Below are positions 20,301-30,292 of a stretch of DNA of 64,000 nucleotides, one piece after another; position 1 is the first letter of the stretch, and every line of letters starts with the position of its first letter. The position numbers and the translations under genes were made by a program. The notes beneath the pieces were generated by a model that was not told the origin of the DNA, ran no database searches, and was given only the letters and a program-made list of their open reading frames with translations. The DNA comes from Blastomussa wellsi (lineage: Eukaryota; Cnidaria; Anthozoa; Scleractinia; Plerogyridae), in assembly GCA_947652115.1 (NCBI GenBank), contig OX393561.1:7858351-7922350 (forward strand). Direction: 5' to 3'.

Positions 20301-21421
20301 TGAGCGAATAGTCAACGAGGCGTAGCCGAGTTGACTATCGCTCATAGAAAACGAGGGCGAGTTGTCTAATTGTTTTAGTAGAAACTCTAAAGGATGGCAG
20401 TCCAAAACCTACAATATTATGGATTTTAAAGCCAAAAATCAAGAAAAACTACCGGTCGAGGAGCTACACGCGCGCTACACGCACGTGACTGTTTTCTATC
20501 AGCGAATAGAAAACAGTGGGAGAACCAATCAGATTCGCGGATTTCCAATAGAACACAGCTGAGTTTCTACTAATATTTTATATAATAAGTTCATTCATGC
20601 TTACTTTCTTTGGCAGGGGTGCCACATGATGCAATCTGCTCATCACACTTAATCACAGCTTCCTTTGCCAAATTGTGTGCATTTTCAATACCCGCAGTAA
20701 ATTTGCAGAGCGAGTCATACATGCACCGTGGCACTTCCTGCCCATCTTCACCCCCAAGGCAACTTTGAACTTCTGGGTAGCGCTCACACATTTGCTGATG
20801 CAGCCCCCAAACGCTTTGATTTCTGTAGTGTGAGGTCCACCTTGATACTTCACCCTTTTGTGCAACAGCAATCAGTATGGAAGTTCGCTGTTGGCGCATT
20901 TTTCGACACCAAAGTTCGCATTCTCTAAGAGAGTTTGAAAACTGCATCCTGAATTCAGCCATTTGTAAAATAAATGTATTAGAAAACGTTTGAAACGGGT
21001 TCAGTGGGTTGTCATACCAGAGGTTCTTGTATTTAATCTTTAAGGCTTTTGCAGAAACTACGATATTTCCTTGGCCATCTCTTGTGTGAAAAAAGTCCTT
21101 AAATCCAGGTCGTAAGGACAGCACCACAGAGGAACTAGATGTTTTGTAAGACGTGGCACCAGTACTAGTATTTGATGATGATGGTGGTGGTGCGCTTTTT
21201 GTTTTCTCTGCGCTCCAAAGAGCATACTCCCGTTTTAACCTTTTTAGTTGGATTTTACTTAATCCAAATTCTGTTGCATCTTCCTCATCTATATCTTGTA
21301 AATGTTCGATCTTTTCTACACCTTGCTTAATAAAAGCATCATGAAAGTTTTCGAGGGACATTTTCAATAGGAAGGACATAAACTCATCATCATTGGCCGT
21401 GTCTGCCTCAACGTCCGCCAT
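19156..21421 (-). CDS. SAM-domain protein, partner gene of the 10-kb transposon
   Basis: Two exons: 21421 to about 20602 (donor A|GTAAGC) and 19472-19156 (acceptor TTATAG); the phases agree. Start MADVEADTANDDEF; an upstream ATG at 21478 is less likely. Residues about 15-75 fit a sterile alpha motif (LENFHDAFIKQGVEKIEHL ... DATEFGLSKIQLKRLKREY). A Ser/Thr linker, a conserved-looking middle with SLRPGFKDFFHTRDG, and a C-terminal exon with basic (RKRKRSNKKYKSKKSK, nuclear-localisation-like) and then Glu/Ala repeats follow. About 400 residues, no breaks seen. It starts about 70 bp from the oppositely transcribed transposase gene, so the two share a promoter region. SAM domains mediate oligomerisation or RNA/protein binding; here it may help transposition, as Myb proteins do for Harbinger (inference). 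Confidence 0.65.
19643..19864. mobile_element. 222-bp MITE with about 48-bp inverted repeats
   Basis: The left end AGAGAGCTTAAGCACAGACG and the right end CGTCTGTGCTTAAGCTCTCT are exact inverse copies, and the similarity continues inward to the shared ...CCGGAAG. Flanks read TAATA on both sides, a possible 5-bp target duplication. It lies in the intron of the SAM gene. No coding capacity. Confidence 0.7.
20271..20375. repeat. Long near-perfect hairpin
   Basis: Two 46-bp arms (20271-20316 and 20330-20375) separated by 13 bp; the outer ends are AACAATTAGACTACGAGCCC and its near inverse. It probably represents a foldback-type MITE within the SAM gene intron. RNA from this stretch would fold into a stable stem. 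Confidence 0.7.
20374..20573. repeat. Short inverted repeat next to the hairpin
   Basis: TTTTAGTAGAAACTC at 20374 is matched inversely by GAGTTTCTACTAAT near 20560. The interval is about 200 bp and non-coding. It may be the outer boundary of the same foldback insertion as the adjacent hairpin. Confidence 0.4.
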
Positions 21422-21490
21422 CTTGAAAAAAGGCCAGGCTGCTAAATACACTGTCTTGTACTCAGTCTTACTCAACATTTGATCTGAAAA

Positions 21491-24400
21491 ATGGCGCCAA
21501 CGTCAAGGGGAAGAGATGTTAGTCGAAATTTCAATTCGGTTTCCCTCGGTTTGAAGAATATAGAAGTATCAGTGTGCAACATGACTGTAACTCAAGCTCG
21601 CGAGCTGTTGTTAGAGAAATCGCGATCGACAATTTCTGAATTATCAAGAACCAGAATAGATTCCTGGCTCAGTCTTCTAGATGAGCTGAGGGTAAATCCC
21701 TGCCTGACATTTGAAGCAGCATACCAGGAATATGCAGCTAAAGTTAGGACCGTGGCACTTTCACAGGACCAAAAAAGTGCAAGAGTTGTGTTTCGACATA
21801 CGCTTTTATCAAAAACCGGACTTCCAGTGATCATCGCCCATGCCCATGGACAAAGGTATTTTTATCAACGTTGTGATTCTTTTATATTTGTATGGGTTGG
21901 GGGGGGGGGGGGGTAGTGAGGTTGATTAATTTGATTATATTTTATATAAATGGTGGTTTCTTGCTAAAAAGGTGGGAACATATTTATATTTCCTTTTCAA
22001 TAAACTGTATCTCTAAAACTGAGATTTGTTAATGGGGCTTTTTTATATTTTATTTTGGCAATGGACACTTATTGGGGGGAAAGAGCCGATACATATATTT
22101 TAGCAGTTTTATATTTAAGGAAATTTGTTATAACTATAGATTTGGAATTTTAGCTCTATGTAATTATTTTTCTGTATATCATCCTAGATTTGTGTGTCTT
22201 CATGAAAAGCCTCTAGATTTCATAACTCTTTGGAAGAGCATAGATAAGGTGTTGGAAACAGAGAAGCCAGAAACCCAAGAAATACCTTTGGCAATATCAG
22301 TTAATTTGAGGACAATCATGAATGTGATGTCAACTGCAAAGGACAGAGCTATACTTCAGTTTGTGCTGGGTGCCATTTATTCGAACAGTCAACTAACGTA
22401 TGCATTTGGATACACTTCCAAAACTGTAAATGCAATAAGCAAAGAAGTCCAAGACTTCATCTCACAGGCAGAGATTGAAACATGTAGGTCTACCTGTTTG
22501 TCAGAGTCGGAGTTTTCAGAAACAATTACAAAGCTGGTGAATAGCATTGAAAAATGTGAAAGCATGTTGGAAAGAAAACAAAAGCGTCTAAGTGAGGAAG
22601 AGATTGATGACAGGGAATTTGACATAGGAAACAAAAAGAGACGTTTGAATGACATGCGCCAACAGGCAAAACATGTTAAGTCACAATTTGCAAAGAAACA
22701 CTTTAATAAATGGAAACGCACCCTAAAAGTACAAAGTGGAAAGAAGTTGGGCAAATACACTATTAATAGAGGTGCTGAACTTGCAATTTACTCTGTACTA
22801 GCTGAGCAACTCAAAGCACATAGAAGACGATGGGGAGATGAAGGCACAGGTTACCTCGAAGCTGATGAGAAAAGGCTTCATAAAAGGGACATGAGGAGAA
22901 TTGCAAATAAGTATCTTGCTGCCAAAGGACTTCGTCTCATTAAGAGCACTGAAACTGTAAGGTCATGGGGAAGGCCACGAAACAGATCTAGTCGCCAAGC
23001 CAAACAACACCGTGGCCAAAATCTTTGGGCATTTATCAAATCCCAGAAGAAGTATGGGCAAAGGCATATCAATGTTCATTATAACCGTGCACATATCAAG
23101 CACTATACCAGACTTGCATTTGGAAAGTCTTTAGATTTTTCAAAATATGTTGTACGCAGAGCTATGGATGATAAAGCCTATGTCAGATGTGGCACCTCAG
23201 AGGGATTTTCACGCCCACTTCATCGTCCCATCCAGCCTGCTACAACACCATTCGAAATGCCATCCAGTGATTATCCTGATACTGTGGGGTATGTCTCTCC
23301 AGGGGTTATCCGTTTAGTCAATGAAATGGAGGAAGTTGAACACCAAGGCAGGGACAAGTTCACCCAGACAGATGTGACAGTCACAGTTACCTGTAAGCCA
23401 AAACATGTTTATCCCAGCTCTGCAACAAATTGGGCAAATCACATGTTTTCTGTCCGTTATTGTATGCGCAAAGAACATGAGCTGGATAAAAAAAGTCAAA
23501 CCCTCCCAGATGAATCTTTGGATGTCTTGGTTATGCTAAGAGACTCTCTCCTACAGTATGAGCTGATGAGCATCCCAGATGATTACCTCCGAGCCTGTGA
23601 GGGAGGTGACCATTTGGCCAGAGAGAAACTGCGTCATGATGTCTTGATTAAACGTCTGGACATATGTCTCTCAGCACTGAATTGTATAGAAGCTGTACAG
23701 CCAATTTGTGTGATGATCATGGATTTGAAAAAGCAACTCTCTAAGATAGGTATTTAAACAATACGTCTCTATACAAAGTGTGTTTGTCATGCACTGTGTA
23801 TATTTTTAGTCTCCCATCATTTTTAATAGAAAATCTTCTATACCACCTCCACTTGGCCTGACACTCATTTGGAGTTCTGAGGTATCCTGAACTATTATGT
23901 GCCCTTTCACCAGGGCTTTAAAGTGCCTATGAAGTAAAAAATGTGGACATTGTGTATGTTTCAAATAGGACCATGAATTTTACCTTAGACGGTCCCAAAT
24001 GGCAATATTTGATTCAGTGGGGAAGGAGACTGGAACCGAGAGTGTTGCGATGGCAACACCACAGGGTGTATCATTAGATGAACTTTATAAGTAACAATTA
24101 TGATGCCAGGTTTCAATTGTATTGCCCTATTATTTGCAGAGATATTACTGATTTTGTGTTTTGACTTTATACTAGAACCACTGATGACATCATCAGTTAT
24201 CTAATTTGCATAATGGAAAAACTTGAATATCTCCGGAACGAAAGAAGATATTACAAAAAGGAAAACACCATTCTTCTTCTCTCTGAAAGGCCTTTAAAAT
24301 AAGGCTAAGTTATTTTTTACTTCATAGGCACTTTAAGTATAAGATGCTTTTATATTGAAGGTTGACTAGACAGCTTATTATTGTTAAATAATTATTTGTC

Positions 24401-27400
24401 TTTATAGGTGAAATGCTTGCACATGTTGAGTCACTTTGCACTGAAGCACAGAATACGTCCTACTCTGCAGCTGCTGCCAGCTGTAAAGAAATCAGAATCC
24501 ATCTTGAGACCAATGGCCTGCCTCAACACAAGTTAGTACAAGTTATTTTAATGTATAAGTATATACATTATAATAGTAAATTACACATTAAAATTTACTA
24601 AAGGGCACAATATGAAATGATATTCATTTTTATATTTTCTCACAGACCTATTGACATTCAAACAACTGATGCTGGTCCCGGGGTTTCTACAAATGAGAAG
24701 ATGAGCCAGCTGCGTCTAGCTGAATGTTTTATGATCAATGGGCTGGACCTTCAAGCTAGGTTTCATTATGCACCAGGTATTATATCTTGTGGTATAAATT
24801 CTTAAGTCCTGGCAGTACAGCTTAGACATACTACACGTACATTGACACTTTATAAATCACAATCCAAACTTTTACTTGTTGAATACACAGTTTATTTTTA
24901 CATATCTTTCTTTCAGGTGACTCGGCTTGTCACATAGCAGAAAAAGTGATGCGTTCCCTCAATGAATGTCTTGGGGATGGAAGAGCAATTCCAGTACATT
25001 ATGAGGACTCCTCTGTCCTGGACAGCTTATCTGAGTTATCCAAGGATGAACTAAAAAAGGCAAAAGAAAAGAAAATGGAAAATGCTGCCATTGAGTGTGC
25101 AAAGCAGGTGAGTCAACGATTCAGTGGGAAAACCTGCATGGGCACATCAATTCATTCAAGACTACCATCATTTCAAAAGCATTAAACATTTTTCTTTGAT
25201 GAAGAGGACATGCAGAAATGCTGCACCAATGCTTCATCACCTTCCAATCTCGAGGTGTGTGCAGGCTCTGCTTACTTCAACTTAGTACATAAATTCTTTC
25301 ACAACCACTATTATTTATATGACAATGGTTGTGAAGGAATACGAAATGGATGCACAGAACAGGGGAAGCAAATGTGTGAATTTCACCAAAACGTTGAGAA
25401 TAGAGCACTTCTTTCAAATGGCTGGAGGGGTAAGTCAGTCCAGCGTGTACCTCCTCCTGTACCAGATTATTCTGAGACCTCTTCCTTCCATTACTGCACC
25501 CTCAAACAAACATGGGATGGTGATGTCTGTGAAAAGTTTGGTGTAAAAAAAGACATAGTAAAAGATGCCACAAAGAGGGAACTAAATGACTTTTGCCCAC
25601 GCAAGCAACTTGAAAAGCTGTTTGAAACCTGTGGTGAACCTGACTTACAACTAAAAGAGTTAACCCATGAAGATGGTTCCATCTCAGTCAGCTGCATAGA
25701 CAATAATAAAACTTTGCAAACTGTAAACGAGCAGTTGGACAGTTTTGTGGAGAAGTTTGTTGGTGAAGATCTTCGGAAGACTGCAGAAAATGAAGTTAGA
25801 AGAAGATTTGACCTAAAGGTCAAATCTGAAATTTTAAATAAAACCAAAGCAAGTGTGAAAGCTGTGGAAAAGGCAAAATCGTACCAAGGTATTGACTGGG
25901 AAAAGCACATCTCTGAAAAATCTTTAGACAAACTGTATGTATCACAGCTTAACCTTTACTTAATACAGAATTTGAATATGAGCAGAGCAGAGTGTGACAA
26001 AAAAGGATACACGAAAGAGAAGAAGATCCAAGACATAAAAACTAATTTCTTTGGCAGACAACTAAACAGCTCATCTATAAAGAAACAAAACAATGGTCCA
26101 ACTTTAATCTCATTACAAGGTACCCCTCATACAAGTCAACCATCTTCCAAAATCCCAAGTCACCCACCTTCTGCAAGTTCCTCAACACTACATGTTCCAC
26201 CTTGGGGTGGCACACTCAATAATACTGCTCAAATGGTAACACAATCATTAACAAACACTTGCCCCATTGATAATTATTTAACCATATTCTATGTGCTGTT
26301 AACTGACAACAAGAAGTTACATCAAGAACTTGTGATGTCAACAGAAATTTTTGCTGGAATCCTCATTCGCATCAAAAATTTGTTTGCGCAAGGATGTTTT
26401 CTCAAGCTAAACTTGAATGGTTAAATCTGTTTCCAGCAAGGTTTGACCTCACATCACCAAATATTGATTTGTGGGGAAATGAGGATGACCTATTTCTCTC
26501 AAGGCTTCAGCCTGTCTTGCGAACAACATATACCGGAACCTGTTCTTCACCTTTATGTCCAGCCCAACAAGTGGATTATGTCTCCCACAACGTCACCTTA
26601 AGGTATTTGTCTGCGTACGTACATACATAACTTTATTTATCCTCAGGTTTGAGGAGGCTTATTGGGCCTCTCCCAAATACAAAATTGCTAATTTGCCGAA
26701 AAATAAAAAAATGTAAGTTTTAAAAAACAAACAAACGATTTACAAGATAAACATAATCTACAAGATAAACATAATTATGGCTTTTATTAAATATAGCCTT
26801 CTATGAAAAGTACAACCAGTCAGTATATTAATTTTAAGTATATATTTGTATGTTGCTATAAAAATGTTGTCATGTTATCTTTTGCTAGAAATTTATGTTT
26901 GTCTGTATGAATGCATTTATACCTGCATGTCTGCCCATAAATAAAATATTCAATGCTATTCTCCAGTGAAGTTGGCATACCTCCTCCGGGATTTCTGCAG
27001 ATGAGTCTTAACGAGTGGATGGCAACAGATAATGTGAAAACGTGGTGCGGTTCCACTCTCCTGGGTCCACTCACAGGTGGTAGCCCACACTTCTTTGGGA
27101 CAGTTCTAAGTCAGTGCCCTGCTACTGGCCAATTTGTGTAAGTTGTACACATTAAAAATTGTTAATTGATAATAAATAACATTTAACTGAAATTTTGCTA
27201 TTCAAACTAGAAGCATTGTCGTATCAGCATATTCGAGGATACAAAGTTAATATAAAACATGTTGCTGAAGCTGATTAATATAAAGGTGCTGATGACATTC
27301 ATTTCCATGTCTATATTTTCTTTAACATCATAATGATTATAAATGTCTTTTGAAGTCATTTAATGTAATATTAATTATTGAATCGTACAAGTGGTGTTCA

Positions 27401-28069
27401 TTCCTGTATTAAACTATAAAGGTATTGGGTTTCCATGTAGGCAACAACTCCAAGCATACTGTGGTGGACAAAGGACTTACCAACGACGGAAATTTATTTG
27501 TGGAAGTCCTCCATTTATCCCCCTTGTCTTGGATCACTTTGCCTCAAAGGGGATTCTGGCAGATATTTCCCAGTTACCCCCAGATATCAAGCTTGAAGGA
27601 GACAGGTAAGAAGTACAGTACTAGGATTCACCACTCTGTGTGTGTGTTGATACTGTAAAATTAATACACTTTTGATATGTGCAAAGAGCAAATCATATGT
27701 GATTCTCAGATGTATTTTACATTTATATAAATGACAGAAAATGATGTACTATCAAATGTGTGATATGTAATTGAAATTAGACAATAAACATTGTTCTCAA
27801 TACATATCTTATTCTCATTATTTTATGTAGAGAATGATGTATTAAACAGTTCCGTTTGTCATATTTCTTCCAGATATGTCCTACAAGGCGCTACCTTCTA
27901 TAGTGGAAATCATTATAGAGGTGCTGTAAAGAGGAGAGGCAGCTGGTTTCACTATGATGGTCTATGGGAGAGGCACCAGCCAGGAAGCGGTTTAAGACCA
28001 GGAGGCACAGCTACACCACATGGTTTTATGCTGTCAAGCTGCATTTATGTCAAGGCTTCGTTACTATGA
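21491..28069 (+). CDS. Nine-exon DDE-like transposase with SAP-like and cysteine-protease-like C-terminus
   Basis: Exons 21491-21855, 22188-23749, 24408-24531, 24646-24776, 24917-25107, 25216-26602, 26967-27137, 27441-27605 and 27874-28069 have GT-AG borders and matching phases, giving about 1,430 residues. The middle has three acidic blocks that look like a DDE triad: DDKAYVRCGTSEGF, then TDAGPGVSTNEKM, then APGDSACHIAEKVM. A basic helical region precedes them. After the triad come a Cys-rich block, a SAP-like helix pair (LYVSQLNLYLIQNLNMSRAE), and a C-terminal domain with Cys in NTCPIDNYLTIFYVLL and His in YSGNHYRGAVKRRGSWFHYD, the layout of a deubiquitinase/USP-like cysteine protease. One frame change near 26390 in exon 6 breaks this copy. 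The DDE and protease calls rest on motif shape, not alignment. Confidence 0.6.
23922..24332. mobile_element. 411-bp TTAA MITE in intron 2 of the transposase gene
   Basis: Termini AGTGCCTATGAAGTAAAAAA and its inverse TTTTTTACTTCATAGGCACT are flanked by TTAA at 23918-23921 and 24333-24336. TTAA duplications are used by piggyBac and Kolobok families; the AGTG start resembles the MITE at 48873-49169. No coding capacity. Confidence 0.8.
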
Positions 28070-28738
28070 GAGGGTGGGAAGTAACTGGCCAGGTGTTTTC
28101 TAAAGAACACATTCAATACATTCAATTTTCAATTCAATTTCAATTTCCTGACATTGGATAAAAAGATCCAGACATTTTTACGTTTAAAATTCAGCTGAAT
28201 AGACTTTCTCATTTTTTGTGGTAACCCACACATGTATAACTGAATAGCCTAAATGCAGCTTGTATCAGCCTGGAGAGAAAGCAGTGCTTTGAGGTACATG
28301 TATCATTTTCTGTTACATACTTGTATAGGCATACCTCATGAAATGCTCACTTTTGGCGACACTTTAATAAATATGAATAATGCTGAAACCGATGGGGAAA
28401 AAAAAAATTTGTGCACAAACTTAAGGTGCTAAAAAAATTCTTGCACAACCCAAAGACGAAAAAAAAAAATTCTTAACAAGACAAAATTGCCCAACCCCCC
28501 CCCCCCCTCAAAAATATAATGGTCCATCCCTTAAATTTAGAAGACTACGGTTGTCCGAAATTCGAACGAGTGTTAGAAACGATCGTAGAACCCTTACCCG
28601 ATTGCGGTTTTCATTTTAATTGTACTAGGGCCCATTGTAGCATGGTAGAATGTCACGCGTTTTGGTTATGGATGAAGACACACACTTGTAAATAACCGTT
28701 GTTATTTTATTGCATTAAAAGCATTTCAAAAGTACAAT

Positions 28739-28835
28739 GAAAAAAGCTTTAATGTCTTTTTCTCTTTCACAGTTCAATCAATACATCCAAGTGGGATACA
28801 AAATAAACAAAGGGGGTAATCGACCAAAGTAATCT
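28739..28835 (-). pseudogene. Degenerate zinc-ribbon mini-ORF, copy 1
   Basis: The minus-strand translation matches the C-terminal half of the neighbouring copy (28866-29072): TWMY, CER and DIKAF elements recur, but the codon for the first cysteine of the second pair is TGA and the frame is shifted upstream. DNA similarity to 28870-28935 is obvious (AAAAAAGCTTTAATGTC, CTCTTTCACAG, AATACATCCAAGTGG). It is non-functional and marks the end of the array. Confidence 0.5.
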
Positions 28836-28865
28836 TAGACATAAATCAAAGGGTACGAGCACATT

Positions 28866-29072
28866 TTACAAAAAAGCTTTAATGTCGATTACTCTTTCAC
28901 AGATCAAACAATACATCCAAGTGGAATACAAACAAGTGGGATACATACTAGTGGGATACACACAAATCTCGTAACGTTTACAATCTTTACAAAATAACCG
29001 AAATCGAAATCGACTAAAGTAACGCAATGGGTAATGTGCAGTGACGTAAAACCTAGGAAAAAGAAAAAACAC
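28866..29072 (-). CDS. Zinc-ribbon mini-protein, copy 2
   Basis: A 68-residue frame whose conserved part has two Cys pairs, FCKDCKRYEIC and MYCLICERV, as in zinc ribbons. Between them is a short repeated stretch from three TATCCCACT-type DNA repeats (about 28916-28960). The start is uncertain because there are several Met codons. It lies between the exonuclease gene and promoter B and is read from the minus strand. Confidence 0.45.
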   Translation of the reverse strand: MFFLFPRFYVTAHYPLRYFSRFRFRLFCKDCKRYEICVYPTSMYPTCLYSTWMYCLICERVIDIKAFL

Positions 29073-29084
29073 TTTATTTACATC

Positions 29085-29213
29085 TCAAATGACGTTCGTG
29101 TTACAATCACCACAATAAAAACTCTCGCCAAGAAAGTTCATGAAAACAGTATCATATTCACAGTTTGGACACCAGAACATCAACCCATACATGAAAACAT
29201 TAGATCGACGCAT
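29085..29213 (-). CDS. Zinc-ribbon mini-protein, copy 3 (42 aa)
   Basis: ATG at 29213, stop TGA at 29085-29087. The sequence has FWCPNCEYD and FYCGDCNTN: a C-x2-C pair, a 17-residue spacer and another C-x2-C pair, a classic small zinc ribbon. The ATG directly follows TTTTTTTCAG, so it may also be an exon with its own acceptor. The DNA is duplicated at 29336-29463. A role as a transcription-related or DNA-binding accessory is inference. Confidence 0.55.
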   Translation of the reverse strand: MRRSNVFMYGLMFWCPNCEYDTVFMNFLGESFYCGDCNTNVI

Positions 29214-29335
29214 TCTGAAAAAAAGTACAATAACACTTTTTATTTATTTTTTTTTTATCTTTTTGAAGATAGTATAAAAAGTGGGTCGAGCAACAGCAAG
29301 ACAACCTAGGAAAAAAAAAACACTTTATTTACATC

Positions 29336-29463
29336 TCAAATGACGTTCGCGTTACAACCACAACAATAAAAAATCTCGCCAAGAAAGTTCATGAAAACAC
29401 TATAATATTCGCAGTTTGGACACCAGAACACAAGCCGTAAGCGAAAACATTAGATCGACACAT
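29336..29463 (-). pseudogene. Zinc-ribbon mini-protein, copy 4, frameshifted
   Basis: A close DNA duplicate of copy 3, about 250 bp away, with the same TTTTTTTCAG before ATG 29463. One base is missing after the first ten codons, and in the shifted frame the motifs FWCPNCEYY and FYCCGCNAN remain. The duplication extends beyond the ORF on both sides (ACCTAGGAAAAAA ... TCTGAAAAAAA). Confidence 0.55.
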
Positions 29464-29474
29464 TCTGAAAAAAA

Positions 29475-29582
29475 TCAAGGTAAAAAAAGTTTAAGACATC
29501 CAGGGCAGTAATAACAACAACGGACACTTTCATCGCAACGGCGATAATCGTACTCGCGGTCACACTCTTGACAAAGCAACAT
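29475..29582 (-). CDS. Zinc-ribbon mini-protein, copy 5 (35 aa)
   Basis: ATG at 29582. Two Cys pairs (MLLCQECDREY and CCYYCPGCLK) are spaced like those of copy 3, but the rest differs strongly. A TTTTTTTCAG stretch again lies upstream (about 29630). Very short, so the coding status depends on the pattern shared by the whole array. Confidence 0.4.
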   Translation of the reverse strand: MLLCQECDREYDYRRCDESVRCCYYCPGCLKLFLP

Positions 29583-29818
29583 GTCAGACCAACGGATAAA
29601 AAGTATGTCGATTATACGGCTGGTTCTGAAAAAAATCAACGGGGAAAAAAAAATAAACACTTGTCTACAGAACCTGAGAGTGTATCCCACGTGGGGGGAG
29701 AAAAAAAAAAGTCAATTTGTGCATATGTGGTGTCCTAATAGTTCAAATGCATGATCTAATACATGAGTATGAAATTTACAAACGTACGTTGAAAGTGAAT
29801 CCCTCTTGGGTTCCGGAT

Positions 29819-29980
29819 TCAAGTAATTAACCATCGCATTGATCTTCTGCCATCCAATCTCGTACCTCTCTCTGATCTTTTGAGCAAATAGTACCGAAAA
29901 AACAACGCTTCCCTCTGCTCTGCTGTTAAGTTGCTTCTCTTTCCCCTTACTTCTTTACCGGAGGTCTTTTGATTTTCCAT
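29819..29980 (-). pseudogene. Small basic gene under promoter B, probably frameshifted
   Basis: ATG 29980 (MENQKTSGKEVRGKRSNLTA) lies about 75 bp after a minus TATA box at 30053-30061. The frame runs basic and helical. Near 29895-29905, in a TTTTTT run, a second frame opens with a better-looking continuation (FAQKIRERYEIGWQKINAMV), which suggests a one-base indel. No domain recognised; it may be a short DNA-binding protein. Confidence 0.4.
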
Positions 29981-30292
29981 TTCAAGGCAGAAATACACAC
30001 AGACTACGATCGACTCGACGAGCGGACAAGTTTGAATTTGCCCACGTTCACGCCTTTTATACTTTTTGGTCGGATCGAAATGCACCAATCGGTGACAAGG
30101 TCAGACAAGGTTAGACATGGAATGAGGGGTGGGGGGTGGGGGGGGGGTAGGGGGTATTTGTAGTCAATCAATGGAGACAAGCACCGATTGGCGCCTTTCG
30201 ATCCTCGTTGTGATTGGTGCCTTTCGATCCGTTCGAAAAGTATAAGAGGCACGAACGAAGGGCGTGTAATTCAAAAAACCTCAGATCTCGCG
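29981..30292. promoter_or_regulatory. Bidirectional promoter B, related to promoter A
   Basis: The minus TATA box (TATAAAAGG on the minus strand, 30053-30061) and plus TATA box (TATAAGAGG, 30241-30249) face outward. The block CGGATCGAAATGCACCAATC next to the minus TATA box is shared with promoter A (16852-17154). Inverse copies of the GATTGG/CGATCC motif lie near the plus side. A G-rich tract at about 30127-30155 sits in the middle. It drives the polymerase (plus) and the zinc-ribbon array (minus). Confidence 0.65.

Larger units (their letters stand above)
18475..28530. mobile_element. 10,056-bp TIR DNA transposon with TTA target duplication
   Basis: Both ends read GGGATGGACCATTATATTTT inward, about 29 bp identical, followed by a G-run of variable length and GTTGGGCAA. 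Identical TTA trinucleotides flank it at 18472-18474 and 28531-28533, and removing the element restores the host frame. It carries a divergent gene pair: a nine-exon transposase-like gene (plus, 21491-28069) and a two-exon SAM-domain gene (minus, 21421-19156), plus several MITEs inserted into it. TTA duplications are usual for the PIF/Harbinger superfamily, but the encoded protein does not look like Harbinger transposase, so superfamily placement is open. Confidence 0.85.
18130..28695 (+). pseudogene. Exonuclease-like (RNase H-fold) gene split by a 10-kb transposon
   Basis: Part 1 (18130-18474) starts with MVLDLEGFRV, whose D-x-E resembles the first motif of DEDD exonucleases; a later YKGGHVERDLLNEL segment fits a second motif region. 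Part 2 (28534-28695) continues in the same frame with Cys/His-rich residues and ends TAA at 28693. Counting one copy of the TTA duplication, the two parts form a 168-codon frame, so the gene was intact when the 10-kb element inserted. It lies 7 bp after the zinc-finger gene. Assignment to the DEDD fold is from two motifs only; it could be another nuclease-fold protein of the element. Confidence 0.5.

Noticed and set aside
25427..25436. Strong GTAAGT donor inside exon 6 of the DDE-like transposase
   Set aside because: The reading frame stays open and plausible through it and no matching acceptor with good phase was evident, so I kept one exon; it could still be used.
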